Below are positions 10,125-18,404 of a DNA stretch of 64,000 nt, piece after piece; position 1 is the stretch's first letter, and every line of letters starts with the position of its first letter. Origin of the DNA: Geoalkalibacter sp. (lineage in GTDB: Bacteria; Desulfobacterota; Desulfuromonadia; Desulfuromonadales; Geoalkalibacteraceae); NCBI RefSeq assembly GCF_030605225.1, contig NZ_JAUWAV010000003.1, positions 62,001 to 126,000 of the forward strand. Direction: 5' to 3'. The notes under the pieces are model-generated. The model worked only from the letters and a program-made list of their open reading frames with translations, did not search any database and was not told the origin of the DNA. The translations under genes were made by a program, and so were the position numbers.

Positions 10125-10319
10125 TCAGGGCTTGCGGTCGCGGCCGCGCCCCAGCAGGTTGTCGAGGGAGAAGAAACCGCGCAGGCCGCCGCGGGCGCGG
10201 TTGATCTGATCGTGCACCTCCATCCCGCGGCGCACGATGGCGCCGGCGCGGCGCGCGCCGAACAGCAGAACCAGCAGGCCGATGAGCAGGGCGATTTCCC
10301 AGATGCCGAAACCGAACAT
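10125..10319 (-). CDS. TatA/TatE-like protein
   Basis: The 64-residue protein starts MFGFGIWEIALLIGLLVLLFGARR: a short periplasmic start, one transmembrane helix and the hinge FG motif. An amphipathic basic helix and a charged tail follow, the TatA/E layout. The start at 10319 is preceded by GAGGAG at proper spacing; an upstream in-frame ATG at 10355 has no such site. No tatB or tatC is adjacent, so this is a lone paralog. The proline and KLP segment typical of canonical TatA are not conserved, so a role in Tat export is likely but unproven. Confidence 0.7.
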   Translation of the reverse strand: MFGFGIWEIALLIGLLVLLFGARRAGAIVRRGMEVHDQINRARGGLRGFFSLDNLLGRGRDRKP

Positions 10320-10469
10320 GGCGAAACTCCTCTTGGCGGAGATGGTCCCGATCATAGCCCGGCGGGAGTCCTCGGCACAAGGTTTTCCCGGAGTCGGCGC
10401 CTTGCCTTGGCGGGCCTGGATGCATTATCGTTGAGCGCGTGCCGCAACTTTCACAAAGGTTGAAAACCC

Positions 10470-11531
10470 ATGAACGTTGAACAGATGAAGCTCGTGGTGC
10501 GCGAGATTCTCACCCGCACCGATCTCACCCCCTGCATCGTCGGCCATCGCGGGGTGGGCAAGTCGGCGGGCATCCTTCAGGTGTGCCGCGAGGCGGGGCT
10601 CAACTACGTATCCCTGCGTCTCGGGCAGATGGAAGTCGGCGATCTGGTCGGCATTCCCTATCGCGAGGGCGAGATCATGCGCTGGTCGCGCCCCTCCTGG
10701 TGGCCCCTGGAGAGCGCCGCGCCGACGGTGGTGCACTGCGACGAGCTCAACCGCGCCCAGCAGGAAGACACCCTGCAGGCCATCTTCCAGTTCGTCGAAC
10801 CGCCCGCCGAAGGGCGCCGACGTGCCCTGCACACCCATGAGCTCGATCCGCGCCATAAGGTGGTGGTGACCATCAATCCCCCCGACGGCACCTACCAGGT
10901 GGCCACCCTGGATCGCGCGCTGCTCGACCGCATGGTGATGATCTACGTGGAGACCGATTATGCCTGCTGGGCGCGCTACGCCGAGCAGCAGCAATTCGAC
11001 GGCGAGGTGCGCCGGTTTCTCGCCGCGCATAGTCAGATGCTCGCCCGCCAGGGCAGCCCCCTCGATATGCAGATGGAGCCCAGCGAGCGCGCCTGGGAGA
11101 TGGTCAGCACCCTGCGCCGCCGCTGCCGTTTTCCCCGCGACCTGGAGATGGAGATCTACGCCGGCATCGTCGGCAACGAGGCGGCCGCCCTGTTTTTGCA
11201 ATGGTGTCTGGACAACCGCGAGCGCCCGGTGAGCGCCGAGGAGGTGCTGGACGGCTGGGACGAGGTCGCCGCGCGGGTGCGCGCTCAGCGCGACGATCTG
11301 CAGGCGGCGACCCTCAATCTGCTGGTCGCGCGCCTGCACAGCCGGCCCGATCTGAGCACGGAGCAGGAGCGCCATCTCATCGCCTATATCGATGTGCTGC
11401 CCCGCGACCTGCGTTTCGGCCTGATCAAGACGCTGCTCAAGATCCCTGCCGTGGCGGCGGTGCTGAGCAAGGACGAGCACGACGCGGTGGTCCTTGACGC
11501 CATCGCGCGCATCAGTCGCGAGGCGAGTTGA
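10470..11531 (+). CDS. MoxR-type AAA+ ATPase
   Basis: The 353-residue AAA+ ATPase has Walker A GHRGVGKS near residue 25, Walker B VVHCDELNR near residue 87 and a sensor region VVVTINPPDGTY. MoxR ATPases act as chaperones with VWA-domain partners. The very next gene, starting close behind its stop, encodes a VWA protein, so the two probably work as a pair. The target is unknown. Confidence 0.85.
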   Translation: MNVEQMKLVVREILTRTDLTPCIVGHRGVGKSAGILQVCREAGLNYVSLRLGQMEVGDLVGIPYREGEIMRWSRPSWWPLESAAPTVVHCDELNRAQQEDTLQAIFQFVEPPAEGRRRALHTHELDPRHKVVVTINPPDGTYQVATLDRALLDRMVMIYVETDYACWARYAEQQQFDGEVRRFLAAHSQMLARQGSPLDMQMEPSERAWEMVSTLRRRCRFPRDLEMEIYAGIVGNEAAALFLQWCLDNRERPVSAEEVLDGWDEVAARVRAQRDDLQAATLNLLVARLHSRPDLSTEQERHLIAYIDVLPRDLRFGLIKTLLKIPAVAAVLSKDEHDAVVLDAIARISREAS

Positions 11532-11584
11532 GAAGGGCTGTCCTTTGTCCTTGGTTGTCTGGCAAGAATTGGGCTGATCGTGCC

Positions 11585-12820
11585 ATGGCGGAGCGGATGA
11601 GAGACGTTCACCATTCAACAAAGGATCAGGGGCAAGAGATCAAGGACCAGCGTTTTCTCGAAGATGCCGTCATCCGTCTGCTCAAGCGACGGCCCTTCTA
11701 CGGCCATCTTTTGCTCAACTTTCGGCGGCGGGTGGGCGCGGGGAATCATCCCCTGGGGGTGACGCTGGTCGGCGGACAGCCGTTGCTCGAGTTCAATCCG
11801 CTACGTTTTGCCGCATATGCGCCAGCCGAGCAGGAGGCCCTGCTTGAACACGGCATCAAGCATGTGCTGCATCTGCACATGGCACGCCGCAAGGATCGCC
11901 ATGGCCCGACCTGGGATCTGTCCTGCGATCTGGCCATCAATCCCGGTATCGCCGCCATGCCCCCGGATGCCCCCTCGCCGGCCCGCCACAAGCTTGAAGA
12001 AGGGTTGGCCGCCGAGGACTATTACGCGCTGTTGTCGCGTCCGCTGGCGACAGGTCATCTGGAGGGAGAGGGGCTGGGCGACGCCAGCCGCGATCGCCTG
12101 GGGGATGCGGGGGCCGGCGAGACCCGCGAGGCGGCGCGGGACGCCGCGCCCGTGGATGATCACCAGCTGTGGGCCGAGGCCGACGCAGTGCCCCTGCGTC
12201 TTGCCGAGCAGACGGTGCGCGCCCTGGTGCGCGATGCCTGGCGCAAGAGCGACGGCGAGGTGCCGGGCGAGCTCAGGACGCTAGTCGCGGCCCTGCTCGC
12301 CCCGGCGCCCATTCCCTGGCGCCAGGTGCTGCGCCAGTTCGTCGCCACCGCCGGGCGGGTCGGCCGTCAAAGCACCTGGAAGCGCGAACATCGCCGCTTC
12401 GCCCACGCCACCCCGGGCCAGCGCAAGCGCCGGCGCCTCCATCTGTTGGTCGGCGTCGACGTGAGCGATTCCACCAACATCCAAGCTCTGCGCGAAGCCT
12501 TTGCCGCCGAACTGGTGCGTATCGCCCGCGGCCGCGACACCCAGCTCACGGTGCTCTATGCCGGAAGCCGCATCCAGAAGATCGCCCGCTTTCGCGGCAG
12601 CGAGGCGGTGGCCGAGGTCTACCAGGGCGGCGGTTTCACCGATCTGCGCCCGGTGTTCGAGTATGCGCGCACCCTGCACCCGCGCCCGGCGGCCGTCATC
12701 TATCTCACCGACGGCTACGGCGAAGCGCCCGAGCAGATGGAGTTTCCCACCCTCTGGGTGCTGACCGGCGATGGCCGCAAGCCCGCGAATTGGGGTGTGG
12801 AGTTGCGGCTTGATGAGTAA
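11585..12820 (+). CDS. VWA-domain protein with DUF2201-type putative metallopeptidase N-domain
   Basis: The protein has about 411 residues. The N-terminal half resembles the DUF2201 putative metallopeptidase family, with an EHGIKHVLHLH segment that could hold zinc through histidines. The C-terminal half is a VWA-like domain whose metal site reads DVSDST. The start is uncertain: ATG 11585 or 11597, or a TTG at 11528 overlapping the upstream stop. It follows the MoxR ATPase and is its likely partner. Confidence 0.75.
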   Translation: MAERMRDVHHSTKDQGQEIKDQRFLEDAVIRLLKRRPFYGHLLLNFRRRVGAGNHPLGVTLVGGQPLLEFNPLRFAAYAPAEQEALLEHGIKHVLHLHMARRKDRHGPTWDLSCDLAINPGIAAMPPDAPSPARHKLEEGLAAEDYYALLSRPLATGHLEGEGLGDASRDRLGDAGAGETREAARDAAPVDDHQLWAEADAVPLRLAEQTVRALVRDAWRKSDGEVPGELRTLVAALLAPAPIPWRQVLRQFVATAGRVGRQSTWKREHRRFAHATPGQRKRRRLHLLVGVDVSDSTNIQALREAFAAELVRIARGRDTQLTVLYAGSRIQKIARFRGSEAVAEVYQGGGFTDLRPVFEYARTLHPRPAAVIYLTDGYGEAPEQMEFPTLWVLTGDGRKPANWGVELRLDE

Positions 12821-12831
12821 GGAGTGAGACG

Positions 12832-13236
12832 ATGAATGAATTGACGCCCATGACGGAGGAATCCGTGCGCGCCCTGCTTGAAGCGGCGGGGGCGCGGGTC
12901 GGATCGCGCGGCGGGCGCACCGACAATTACGGCGCCCCGCGCGAATTTTCCTTCGAGGTACGCGCCCTGTTTCCCAGCGGCCTCGGATTGCAGGTCACGG
13001 CGCGCCAGTATAATTATCGCGATCCTTGGGAAGCGGGAGGCCGCGTCAATGATGTGGTCGATGTCGCCTTACTGCGCGATGGCGCCTATTCGCCGCTGCC
13101 GCGCGGCTATGCCTGGTTTCAGGGACGCGACGAGGAGGAAGGCGTGGATGAGGAAACTCTGCGCGCCATCATCGCCGTGGTCCGCGACCTCAATCCCAAG
13201 ATTTTCAAGTTGCAGGAATTGACCGGGGATCTATGA
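12832..13236 (+). CDS. Hypothetical protein, MoxR/VWA operon
   Basis: A 134-residue soluble acidic protein with no recognised domain, no signal peptide and no membrane segment. GGAGTGAG precedes ATG 12832, and it begins 11 bases after the VWA gene, so it is co-transcribed with the MoxR/VWA pair. The central part is beta-rich (FSFEVRALFPSGLGLQVTA) and the C-terminus is helical. It may be a substrate or accessory of the ATPase, but nothing in the sequence proves this. Confidence 0.7.
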   Translation: MNELTPMTEESVRALLEAAGARVGSRGGRTDNYGAPREFSFEVRALFPSGLGLQVTARQYNYRDPWEAGGRVNDVVDVALLRDGAYSPLPRGYAWFQGRDEEEGVDEETLRAIIAVVRDLNPKIFKLQELTGDL

Positions 13237-13345
13237 CCTTTTTTGCGGCTGTGCCGCAACATCCCGGCAGGCTTGCGTGAACGGACGGCCGCCGGATGGG
13301 CATATCCGAAGCGAAGATTTTCAGGGCAATGGGGAGGGGCCGCCC

Positions 13346-13744
13346 ATGCAGCAAAGACCGGAGAACGACGAAGGCGCCAAGATGGGGCGCATCGGTGAGC
13401 GTCCCGCCTGGGTACGTCACCTGTCCCTGCCGATCCGGGCGCTCCACCAACTCGGCGCGGCGGTCATTCTCGCGGCTGGTTTATTTGATGCCTTCCCCGA
13501 GCCTTCCGGCGTTTATCTTGCCCTGACCCTGCTCAGCGGCGGTCTGCTCATGGCCGGCGACTGGATGCAGCATCGCCAGTTGCCGCGCGAATTGGTGGGG
13601 GTCGTCACTTTGCTGAAAATCCTTCTGTTCGGCGCGGCCTATCACGGTTATCTGCCCGCGCAAGGAAGCGTTCTGCTGGTCTTTCTGGCCGCGGCCATCG
13701 TCGCCCATGCCCCGCGCAAGATCCGCCACCGTCTGCTGTATTAG
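13346..13744 (+). CDS. Small integral membrane protein, unknown function
   Basis: About 132 residues with a charged N-terminal tail and three to four hydrophobic helices (LGAAVILAAGLFDAF, YLALTLLSGGLLMAG, VVTLLKILLFGAAY, VLLVFLAAAIVAHA). ATG 13346 is chosen because GGGGAGGGG lies seven bases before it; a GTG at 13277 would add 23 residues of implausible N-terminus. The stop meets the end of the convergent hydrolase-OsmC gene with a one-base gap. Confidence 0.65.
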   Translation: MQQRPENDEGAKMGRIGERPAWVRHLSLPIRALHQLGAAVILAAGLFDAFPEPSGVYLALTLLSGGLLMAGDWMQHRQLPRELVGVVTLLKILLFGAAYHGYLPAQGSVLLVFLAAAIVAHAPRKIRHRLLY

Positions 13745-13745
13745 C

Positions 13746-14993
13746 TCAAGGATCCTCGTTTTCTTTTCCCTCCCCATCCCGCAGTCGCGTCAGGATCTCC
13801 ACCTCGCCATGCAGGGTCTTGTGCACCGGGCAGCGTTCGGCGATGTCCAGAAGGCGTTGGCGCTGCTCGGCGGAAAGATCGCCCTGCAGTTCCAATTCGC
13901 GCTCAAAACGGTCGATCTTGCCGTTTTGCTCCTCACAGCTTGCACAGTCCCTGGCGTGAATTTTTTCGTGGCGTAGCCGCACCACCGCCGATTGCAGCGG
14001 CCACTGCTTGCGGCGCGCGTACATCTGCAGCGTCATGGTGGTGCAGGCGCCCAGCGCGGCCTGCAGCAGATCGTAGGGGGAGGGGCCGAGGCCCTCGCCG
14101 CCGTAGCTCTCGGGTTCGTCGGCGATCAGGGAATAGCCGCCGGCGAAAATCTCCGTGCGGAAACCTTGCGTGCCGGTGCGTGCCGTCACGCGGTTGTCGA
14201 GGGCGGCGGGCCGGCGTTCGGATTCTTCCGCGAGATCAAGATAGCGTAGCGCCCAGGTGGCGATGATCTCCGCGGCGTAGCGGGCGTCTTCCTTGTCCGT
14301 CAGCAGGTGATCGGCGGGATCGAGGGAGACAAAACTCTTGGGATGGCGGGCCGCTTGGTAGATTTCGCGGGCGTTGTCGATGGCGACGATGGTGTCGCGC
14401 GGCGAATGCAGGATCAGCAGGGCCGCCTTGAGACGCGCGAGGCGCTCGCGGGAATCCCGGGACTCGACATCCGCAAGGAAATCCTTGCGGATGGTGAAGA
14501 AGCGCCCGCCGATCTCGACCCGCGCTTCACCCCGTTGCGCGATCTCCGCCTGGGCGTCGCCGAAAAGCTTGAGGGCGTGGCGGGGCGCGAAGGGCGAGGC
14601 GATGGCGACCACCGCCTTGGCCGAGGGGAGCTCGGCGGCAACATGCAGCACCGCCGTGCCGCCGAGGGAATGACCGATCAGCAATGCCGGTGCCTGATGT
14701 TCCGTTTCCAGATAGCGCGCGGCGGCGCGCAGATCGCTCAGGTTGTGGCTGAAGCTGGTGCGGGCGAAATCTCCCTGGCTCTCTCCCAGTCCGGTGAAAT
14801 CAAAGCGTAGCACCGCGATGCGTCGCCGGCTCAGGGCGCGGGCGATGTGGGCGGCGGCAAGATTGTTTTTCCCGCAGGTGAAGCAGTGGGCGAAGATCGC
14901 GTAGGCGAGGGGCTTCTCGTCCTCGGGCAGATTGAGGATGGCGGAGAGTTGTTCGCCATCCTCATTGGGGAAGGTCATTTTTTCGTGTCTCAT
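13746..14993 (-). CDS. Alpha/beta hydrolase-OsmC fusion protein
   Basis: The 415-residue fusion has an N-terminal alpha/beta hydrolase (~1-250) with nucleophile elbow GHSLGG (S109), an oxyanion FAHCFTCGK segment and late Asp/His regions around LHSPRDTIVAID and DPADHLL. The C-terminal OsmC domain (~270-405) has GACTTMTLQMY and CPVHKTL, carrying the peroxidatic and resolving cysteines of the Ohr/OsmC family. This is a known architecture. It may process organic hydroperoxides or esters, but the physiological substrate is not established. Its start overlaps the stop of the upstream 14990-15301 gene by four bases. Confidence 0.9.
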   Translation of the reverse strand: MRHEKMTFPNEDGEQLSAILNLPEDEKPLAYAIFAHCFTCGKNNLAAAHIARALSRRRIAVLRFDFTGLGESQGDFARTSFSHNLSDLRAAARYLETEHQAPALLIGHSLGGTAVLHVAAELPSAKAVVAIASPFAPRHALKLFGDAQAEIAQRGEARVEIGGRFFTIRKDFLADVESRDSRERLARLKAALLILHSPRDTIVAIDNAREIYQAARHPKSFVSLDPADHLLTDKEDARYAAEIIATWALRYLDLAEESERRPAALDNRVTARTGTQGFRTEIFAGGYSLIADEPESYGGEGLGPSPYDLLQAALGACTTMTLQMYARRKQWPLQSAVVRLRHEKIHARDCASCEEQNGKIDRFERELELQGDLSAEQRQRLLDIAERCPVHKTLHGEVEILTRLRDGEGKENEDP

Positions 14994-15301
14994 GGGGTGA
15001 TCATCCTTTTTGTCTGCTCTGAATAACCGACACTCAGGCCTTTCTCCAGGGCCAGCGCCCGTCCCTTCCTGCTGAGGGAAAATCGTTTGACGACGGCAAA
15101 GCCCGGGGCGATGATCGGTTTGCGCAACCGGACCACGTCGCTCAGGTAGTCGTAGTAGAGGCGCGAAGCGCTGCGTTTAAAAAAGGGAATCAGGCCGATC
15201 AGGACAAAGATCGCCAGAAAGATGCGACTCAGGGTTTGGACCTCGTCCATGTCCTGGCGCAAACTGCGCATGGCGCCCTCATTGCCGCAAAACGGCCGCA
15301 T
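14990..15301 (-). CDS. Hypothetical single-pass membrane protein
   Basis: At most 103 residues, with one transmembrane helix (LSRIFLAIFVLIGLIPFF) followed by a basic soluble tail. The start is uncertain: ATG 15301 or the internal ATG at 15271, which has GAGGGCG just ahead of it. The stop overlaps the hydrolase-OsmC start by four bases, so the two are translationally coupled. No family is recognised. Confidence 0.55.
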   Translation of the reverse strand: MRPFCGNEGAMRSLRQDMDEVQTLSRIFLAIFVLIGLIPFFKRSASRLYYDYLSDVVRLRKPIIAPGFAVVKRFSLSRKGRALALEKGLSVGYSEQTKRMITP

Positions 15302-15387
15302 GACAGGATCAACTCATTCCCTCCCAAGCATAGCAAACCGAGCCGGGGGAACAATGCGCAAGCCCGCTCATCCGGTGACGGTGTTTC

Positions 15388-16185
15388 TCAGCGGACGCGG
15401 CGCCAGAGGGTCAACTGTGAGATGTAATGTTGGAATTTGCGCCCATTCTCGCGGATGACCAGTTCCAGATCGCGGGGCGCGCCGATCGGCGTGAAATGTC
15501 GGGCGAGGCCTTTGTGCAATCCTTCCAGGGAGGTCAGGGGGGCCCCTGCGCGATGGACTCCGCCGAGCCACTGCTTGCGCGGCGTGAAATCTTCAAGCCA
15601 GTTGTAGGGCGAGGCGATGGCGAGCAGACCATCTTCTGCCAGCAGTTGGTGGATGCTGCCGAGGAATTGTTTGGGGTCGGGGAGGCGGTCGATGAGATTG
15701 GCGGCGAGCACCAGGTCATTGTCGCTGAACCGCTCGTCGAGCTGCTGGGCATTGGCCTGATGAAAGGCGACCCTGGATGCGGTCGGCGCAAGGCCGAGGC
15801 TGGCGAGACACACCGCGCGGTCGGCAAGCAGAACCCCTTCCTCGATGACCTGATAGCCGATTTTTCCGCGTGTCTGAAGGCGGCGGGCGAGGTCGATGAA
15901 CCGGGCGGAAAAATCGATGCCGACAACCTGATCGAACCCTCTGGCCAGCTCAAAGCTGGCGCGACCGACGGCGCAACCCAGATCCAGAGCGCGCCGTCTC
16001 TGGTTCGGCGCGGTGTTCTCCAGGCAGATGCTTGCCAAGCGGGCCGCAAAGTTCGCGACGCCGAACTTGTCGGGGCCGTAATGGGCATCGCAGTACTGCG
16101 CGACGGCCGCATCCGAGTTGTAGCGCGAATAACTGGCCAGGGGGGCGGATTGGGTCGGGCGTCGCAACAGAGAGGGTGGACTCAT
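15388..16185 (-). CDS. Stand-alone OvoA C-terminal-type methyltransferase (putative 4-mercaptohistidine N1-methyltransferase)
   Basis: The 265-residue class I SAM methyltransferase has the SAM loop ALDLGCAVGRASFELA and acidic strand VVGIDFSARFIDLA. The N-terminal NSDAAVAQYCDAHYG and later ASPYNWLEDFTP segments match the C-terminal methyltransferase domain of ovothiol synthase OvoA. In full-length OvoA this domain follows a sulfoxide synthase domain; here it stands alone and no synthase is adjacent. It would methylate the imidazole of 4-mercaptohistidine if the rest of the pathway is encoded elsewhere. Transcribed leftward as a single gene. Confidence 0.8.
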   Translation of the reverse strand: MSPPSLLRRPTQSAPLASYSRYNSDAAVAQYCDAHYGPDKFGVANFAARLASICLENTAPNQRRRALDLGCAVGRASFELARGFDQVVGIDFSARFIDLARRLQTRGKIGYQVIEEGVLLADRAVCLASLGLAPTASRVAFHQANAQQLDERFSDNDLVLAANLIDRLPDPKQFLGSIHQLLAEDGLLAIASPYNWLEDFTPRKQWLGGVHRAGAPLTSLEGLHKGLARHFTPIGAPRDLELVIRENGRKFQHYISQLTLWRRVR

Positions 16186-16245
16186 CGTCGAGGGCTCCCG
16201 GGCTTGGCGGGTTTGCCGCGCGGTTTGGTATGTGTCGATCTGCTT

Positions 16246-16689
16246 CTAGAACAGGCGCGAATCAAATTCGAAGGCGCGCGCATCGAGCAGGTGGATGGCG
16301 GCAAATGCAGGATGCGCGGGATTGATGAGGAGGTTGAAGCTGTCCGTCGCCACAGGCGGCAGGGTTGCCGAGAGAACCTTCAAGCACAGACTCTCGCCGG
16401 AGCGCAGCCAGTTCGTGCCATGGCGCAGGCATTGCCTTTCGTCCGCGAAGAAGATCGGCGCGCGTGGGTCGATCCATTCATCGGGAACCTCGATGGTCAC
16501 GCGTGCGAGTTTGGGCAAACCGAGGCTCGCATCGATATGGACGAGTACCTCCAGCGCGGCCAGGGCCGTGGAGTTGGCGCAATACAGAAGCGGTTCCCCG
16601 CGCGGGTTCCAGCGGCCGCCGAACAGCGCCGCACCCTCGCCGGACAGATCGCGCGCAAATTGCGCCCGGGCAATGCGATAGACCTGCAT
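16246..16689 (-). CDS. RES-domain toxin
   Basis: The 147-residue protein carries the RES fold: YRIAR near the N-terminus, GGRWNPRG with R26, Y36 in the LLYCA strand, and E47 in ALEVLVH. These are the Arg, Tyr and Glu positions conserved in NAD+-degrading RES toxins. It follows an Xre/ParS-type antitoxin gene; the antitoxin stop and toxin start overlap by one base (TGATG), the usual toxin-antitoxin arrangement. Activity is inferred from the family. Confidence 0.88.
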   Translation of the reverse strand: MQVYRIARAQFARDLSGEGAALFGGRWNPRGEPLLYCANSTALAALEVLVHIDASLGLPKLARVTIEVPDEWIDPRAPIFFADERQCLRHGTNWLRSGESLCLKVLSATLPPVATDSFNLLINPAHPAFAAIHLLDARAFEFDSRLF

Positions 16690-17087
16690 CAGGAGAAGAC
16701 GCCCTGTTCGATGCGGCCGAGGATGCTGAGCACCTGCTCGGCGCCGAAGGTGCTGCCCAACAGCTTCAGGGGCACCTCTCCCAGGGCGCGGTTGTCATGC
16801 TTGAGCCACTGCACCGCACGCTCCGGCGTGTCCAGGACGTCCACCGCCCGCTCCAGGACGCGCGCAATATTCAACACTCGGTCGGACACATCCGGGGGCA
16901 AGAGCTGCTCGGGTTGGTAGCGGCGCAGATTGCGCTCCGAGGCGTGAACCAGCGGGGCGAGGTCGCGCAGGGAAATCCCCAGCACGTCGGCCAGCTCATC
17001 GATGAATTTACGAGGAACCCCATGACGGGCCGCCTGGGCGAGGCTTTTCAAGGTGGGTTGCTGGTGAAGCACTTCGGCAAGGTTCAT
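16689..17087 (-). CDS. Xre/MbcA/ParS-type antitoxin of the RES toxin
   Basis: About 132 residues. An N-terminal helix-turn-helix-like region (FIDELADVLGISLRDLAPLV) is followed by the C-terminal toxin-binding domain with RVLNIARVLERAVDVLDTPERAVQWLK and the LGEVPLKLLGSTFGAEQVLSIL signature of DUF2384/MbcA-ParS antitoxins. The start at 17087 has AAGGAG eight bases upstream, while the longer frame to 17138 would begin inside the operator. It is expected to neutralise the toxin and repress its own promoter through the two palindromes at 17105-17144. Confidence 0.88.
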   Translation of the reverse strand: MNLAEVLHQQPTLKSLAQAARHGVPRKFIDELADVLGISLRDLAPLVHASERNLRRYQPEQLLPPDVSDRVLNIARVLERAVDVLDTPERAVQWLKHDNRALGEVPLKLLGSTFGAEQVLSILGRIEQGVFS

Positions 17088-17104
17088 GGGACATCTCCTT
17101 TTAA

Positions 17105-17144
17105 GGACAATTGTCCCCTTGTTTTCAGCAAATGTCAATTGACA
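17105..17144 (-). promoter_or_regulatory. Promoter with two palindromic operators for the RES/antitoxin pair
   Basis: Two perfect 12-base palindromes, GGACAATTGTCC at 17105-17116 and TGTCAATTGACA at 17133-17144, share the core CAATTG and have centres 28 bases apart. Reading leftward, TTGACA (17138-17133) lies in the outer palindrome and GACAAT, 17 bases downstream, lies in the inner one. The -35 and -10 elements are therefore both covered by candidate operator sites, as expected for autorepression by the antitoxin. Confidence 0.7.
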
Positions 17145-17251
17145 GGGATGACCGTCTTGGGAAGCAGCGCTTGGGAAGGCATGTGAAGGGTGTGATCGGC
17201 GTGAACGGCAGGAATGCGGCGGGCCCCGTAAGGCCCGCCGGCGATCTCGCG

Positions 17252-17722
17252 CTATTGCACGAGATAGTTGAAACGCTCCTCGAAGATCCCCGCGGGCGCC
17301 AGGATTCTGGCGTTCACCTGATAGTTGCCGGGCAGGGAGCAGTCGACCGGGGCGCTATAACCGGCGCTGGCAGCCGGGGCGGGCAAGGTTTCGTGGTGGC
17401 CGCTGGGATCGATGATTTCCAACTGGACCTGAGCTTTGTCCACCATGTTGCCGGAGGGGTCGGCGACAAACAGCACCAGGCGAGGGCTGTCAGCCGTTTG
17501 GCTGCAGGCGGCAGCCTCCCCCTGCGCCTGGGGAATGTCGCTACCCACCAGCATAAAGGCGAGGTTGAATCCATCCACGGTGGCCAGGTGCATTTCGGCC
17601 ACCTTGCTTTTCTCAACGATCGGTGTGTCCGGCGCAAGGCTGGCATGAGTCGGGCCTGCGAACAGGGTGAACAGAGTGGAGACGAGGGTCAGCGATAAAC
17701 CGATGGTGTCTTTTTTCAGCAT
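17252..17722 (-). CDS. Secreted hypothetical protein
   Basis: A 156-residue protein with a signal peptide (MLKKDTIGLSLTLVSTLFTLFAG, cleavage probably after THA). The mature part is a beta-rich domain with two cysteines (about residues 75 and 128) that could form a disulfide. Start 17722 has AAGGAGG at proper spacing; a longer frame to 17791 adds no plausible sequence. The segments LVLFVADPSGNMVDKAQVQLEIIDPSG and PGNYQVNARI suggest an Ig-like fold of the kind seen in FixH or copper-handling proteins, but no family is firmly recognised. Confidence 0.65.
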   Translation of the reverse strand: MLKKDTIGLSLTLVSTLFTLFAGPTHASLAPDTPIVEKSKVAEMHLATVDGFNLAFMLVGSDIPQAQGEAAACSQTADSPRLVLFVADPSGNMVDKAQVQLEIIDPSGHHETLPAPAASAGYSAPVDCSLPGNYQVNARILAPAGIFEERFNYLVQ

Positions 17723-18035
17723 GTGAACGTCCTCCTTGCGGTTGTTGGCGGGCGGCCCGAACTGGCCGCGCTCTGTCAACCGTCCTGGCAATGGCCGTGC
17801 CAGGGGTGGAAACCGATTGGATTGCCGCCGGATTTTTCATCTTTCACCGCTGCTGGGCGTTGGCCGGGTTCGCGAAAAAGGGGGCTGGTCGTCTCTCCGC
17901 GGCGACGAACGCACCTGTGGCTTGCCACAGGCAAAAATTTCCTTTGGCGCGCAAGACATTGAAAGTACGAGCTAAGGGACATCTTTTGGGAAAGTCGCTG
18001 TCGGCCGACAGCGACCGCGGGACAAGGAACGTCCT
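17723..18035. other. Intergenic stretch with a hairpin and a 22-base palindrome
   Basis: No gene is supported in these 313 bases. They contain a CCTGTGG / CCACAGG hairpin near 17909-17926 with no T-run, and a perfect 22-base palindrome at 17994-18015 just beyond the stop of the leftward membrane-protein gene. The latter could be a weak terminator (leftward it is followed by only TTT) or a protein-binding site. Confidence 0.5.
17994..18015. repeat. Perfect 22-base palindrome
   Basis: The half-site GTCGCTGTCGG is followed directly by its exact reverse complement CCGACAGCGAC with no loop. It lies 20 bases downstream of the leftward gene ending at 18036. A stem without a loop and with only three following T's makes a terminator role uncertain. 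Confidence 0.6.
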
Positions 18036-18404
18036 TTACTCCTCCTTGCCGGGCTTCGAATCCTTGCCGAGGAGGTATCCGGCAATCGCGCCGAAGAGGC
18101 CGATGATGGGGGTCAGCTGCTCGTTGCTGTAGCCGACGACGAGCAGGAAAGCGGAAAAGCCGATGATGGTCAGGATGCCGAACACGCGCAGGATTTGACC
18201 GGGTTGGGCGCTGCTGCGCCACAGCAGCACGGTGGCCATGATCAGGGCGATCAGGGAAAAAACCAGGATGCTGATGGAGAGCAGGGACACAAGCTCATGG
18301 GACCAGGGCTGAATCCAACCTGCCGAGGTGCTCGCCGCAGTTTCGTCCACGGCCTTTTGCGCGGCTTCAAGGGCGGCCATTGCCGATTCGGTCTGCGCGG
18401 CCAT
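18036..18404 (-). CDS. Hypothetical membrane protein with two transmembrane helices
   Basis: A 122-residue protein: an Ala-rich helical N-terminus, then two or three hydrophobic segments (LVSLLSISILVFSLIALIMATVLLW, ILRVFGILTIIGFSAFLLVVG and a weaker PIIGLFGAIAGYLLG) and a charged C-terminal tail. Its start overlaps the upstream gene's stop by one base, so it is coupled to the secreted coiled-coil protein. No family is recognised. Confidence 0.65.
   Translation of the reverse strand: MAAQTESAMAALEAAQKAVDETAASTSAGWIQPWSHELVSLLSISILVFSLIALIMATVLLWRSSAQPGQILRVFGILTIIGFSAFLLVVGYSNEQLTPIIGLFGAIAGYLLGKDSKPGKEE

Noticed and set aside
10470-12820. MoxR/VWA pair as the missing ATPase of the injection system
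   Set aside because: It is about 19-20 kb distant, on the opposite strand, and forms a self-contained pair with its own VWA partner.
15427-16920. 497-codon rightward frame across the methyltransferase and RES genes
   Set aside because: It runs antisense to two recognisable proteins and has no ribosome site.
17909-17926. CCTGTGG/CCACAGG hairpin as a terminator
   Set aside because: No T-run follows on either strand at the correct side.
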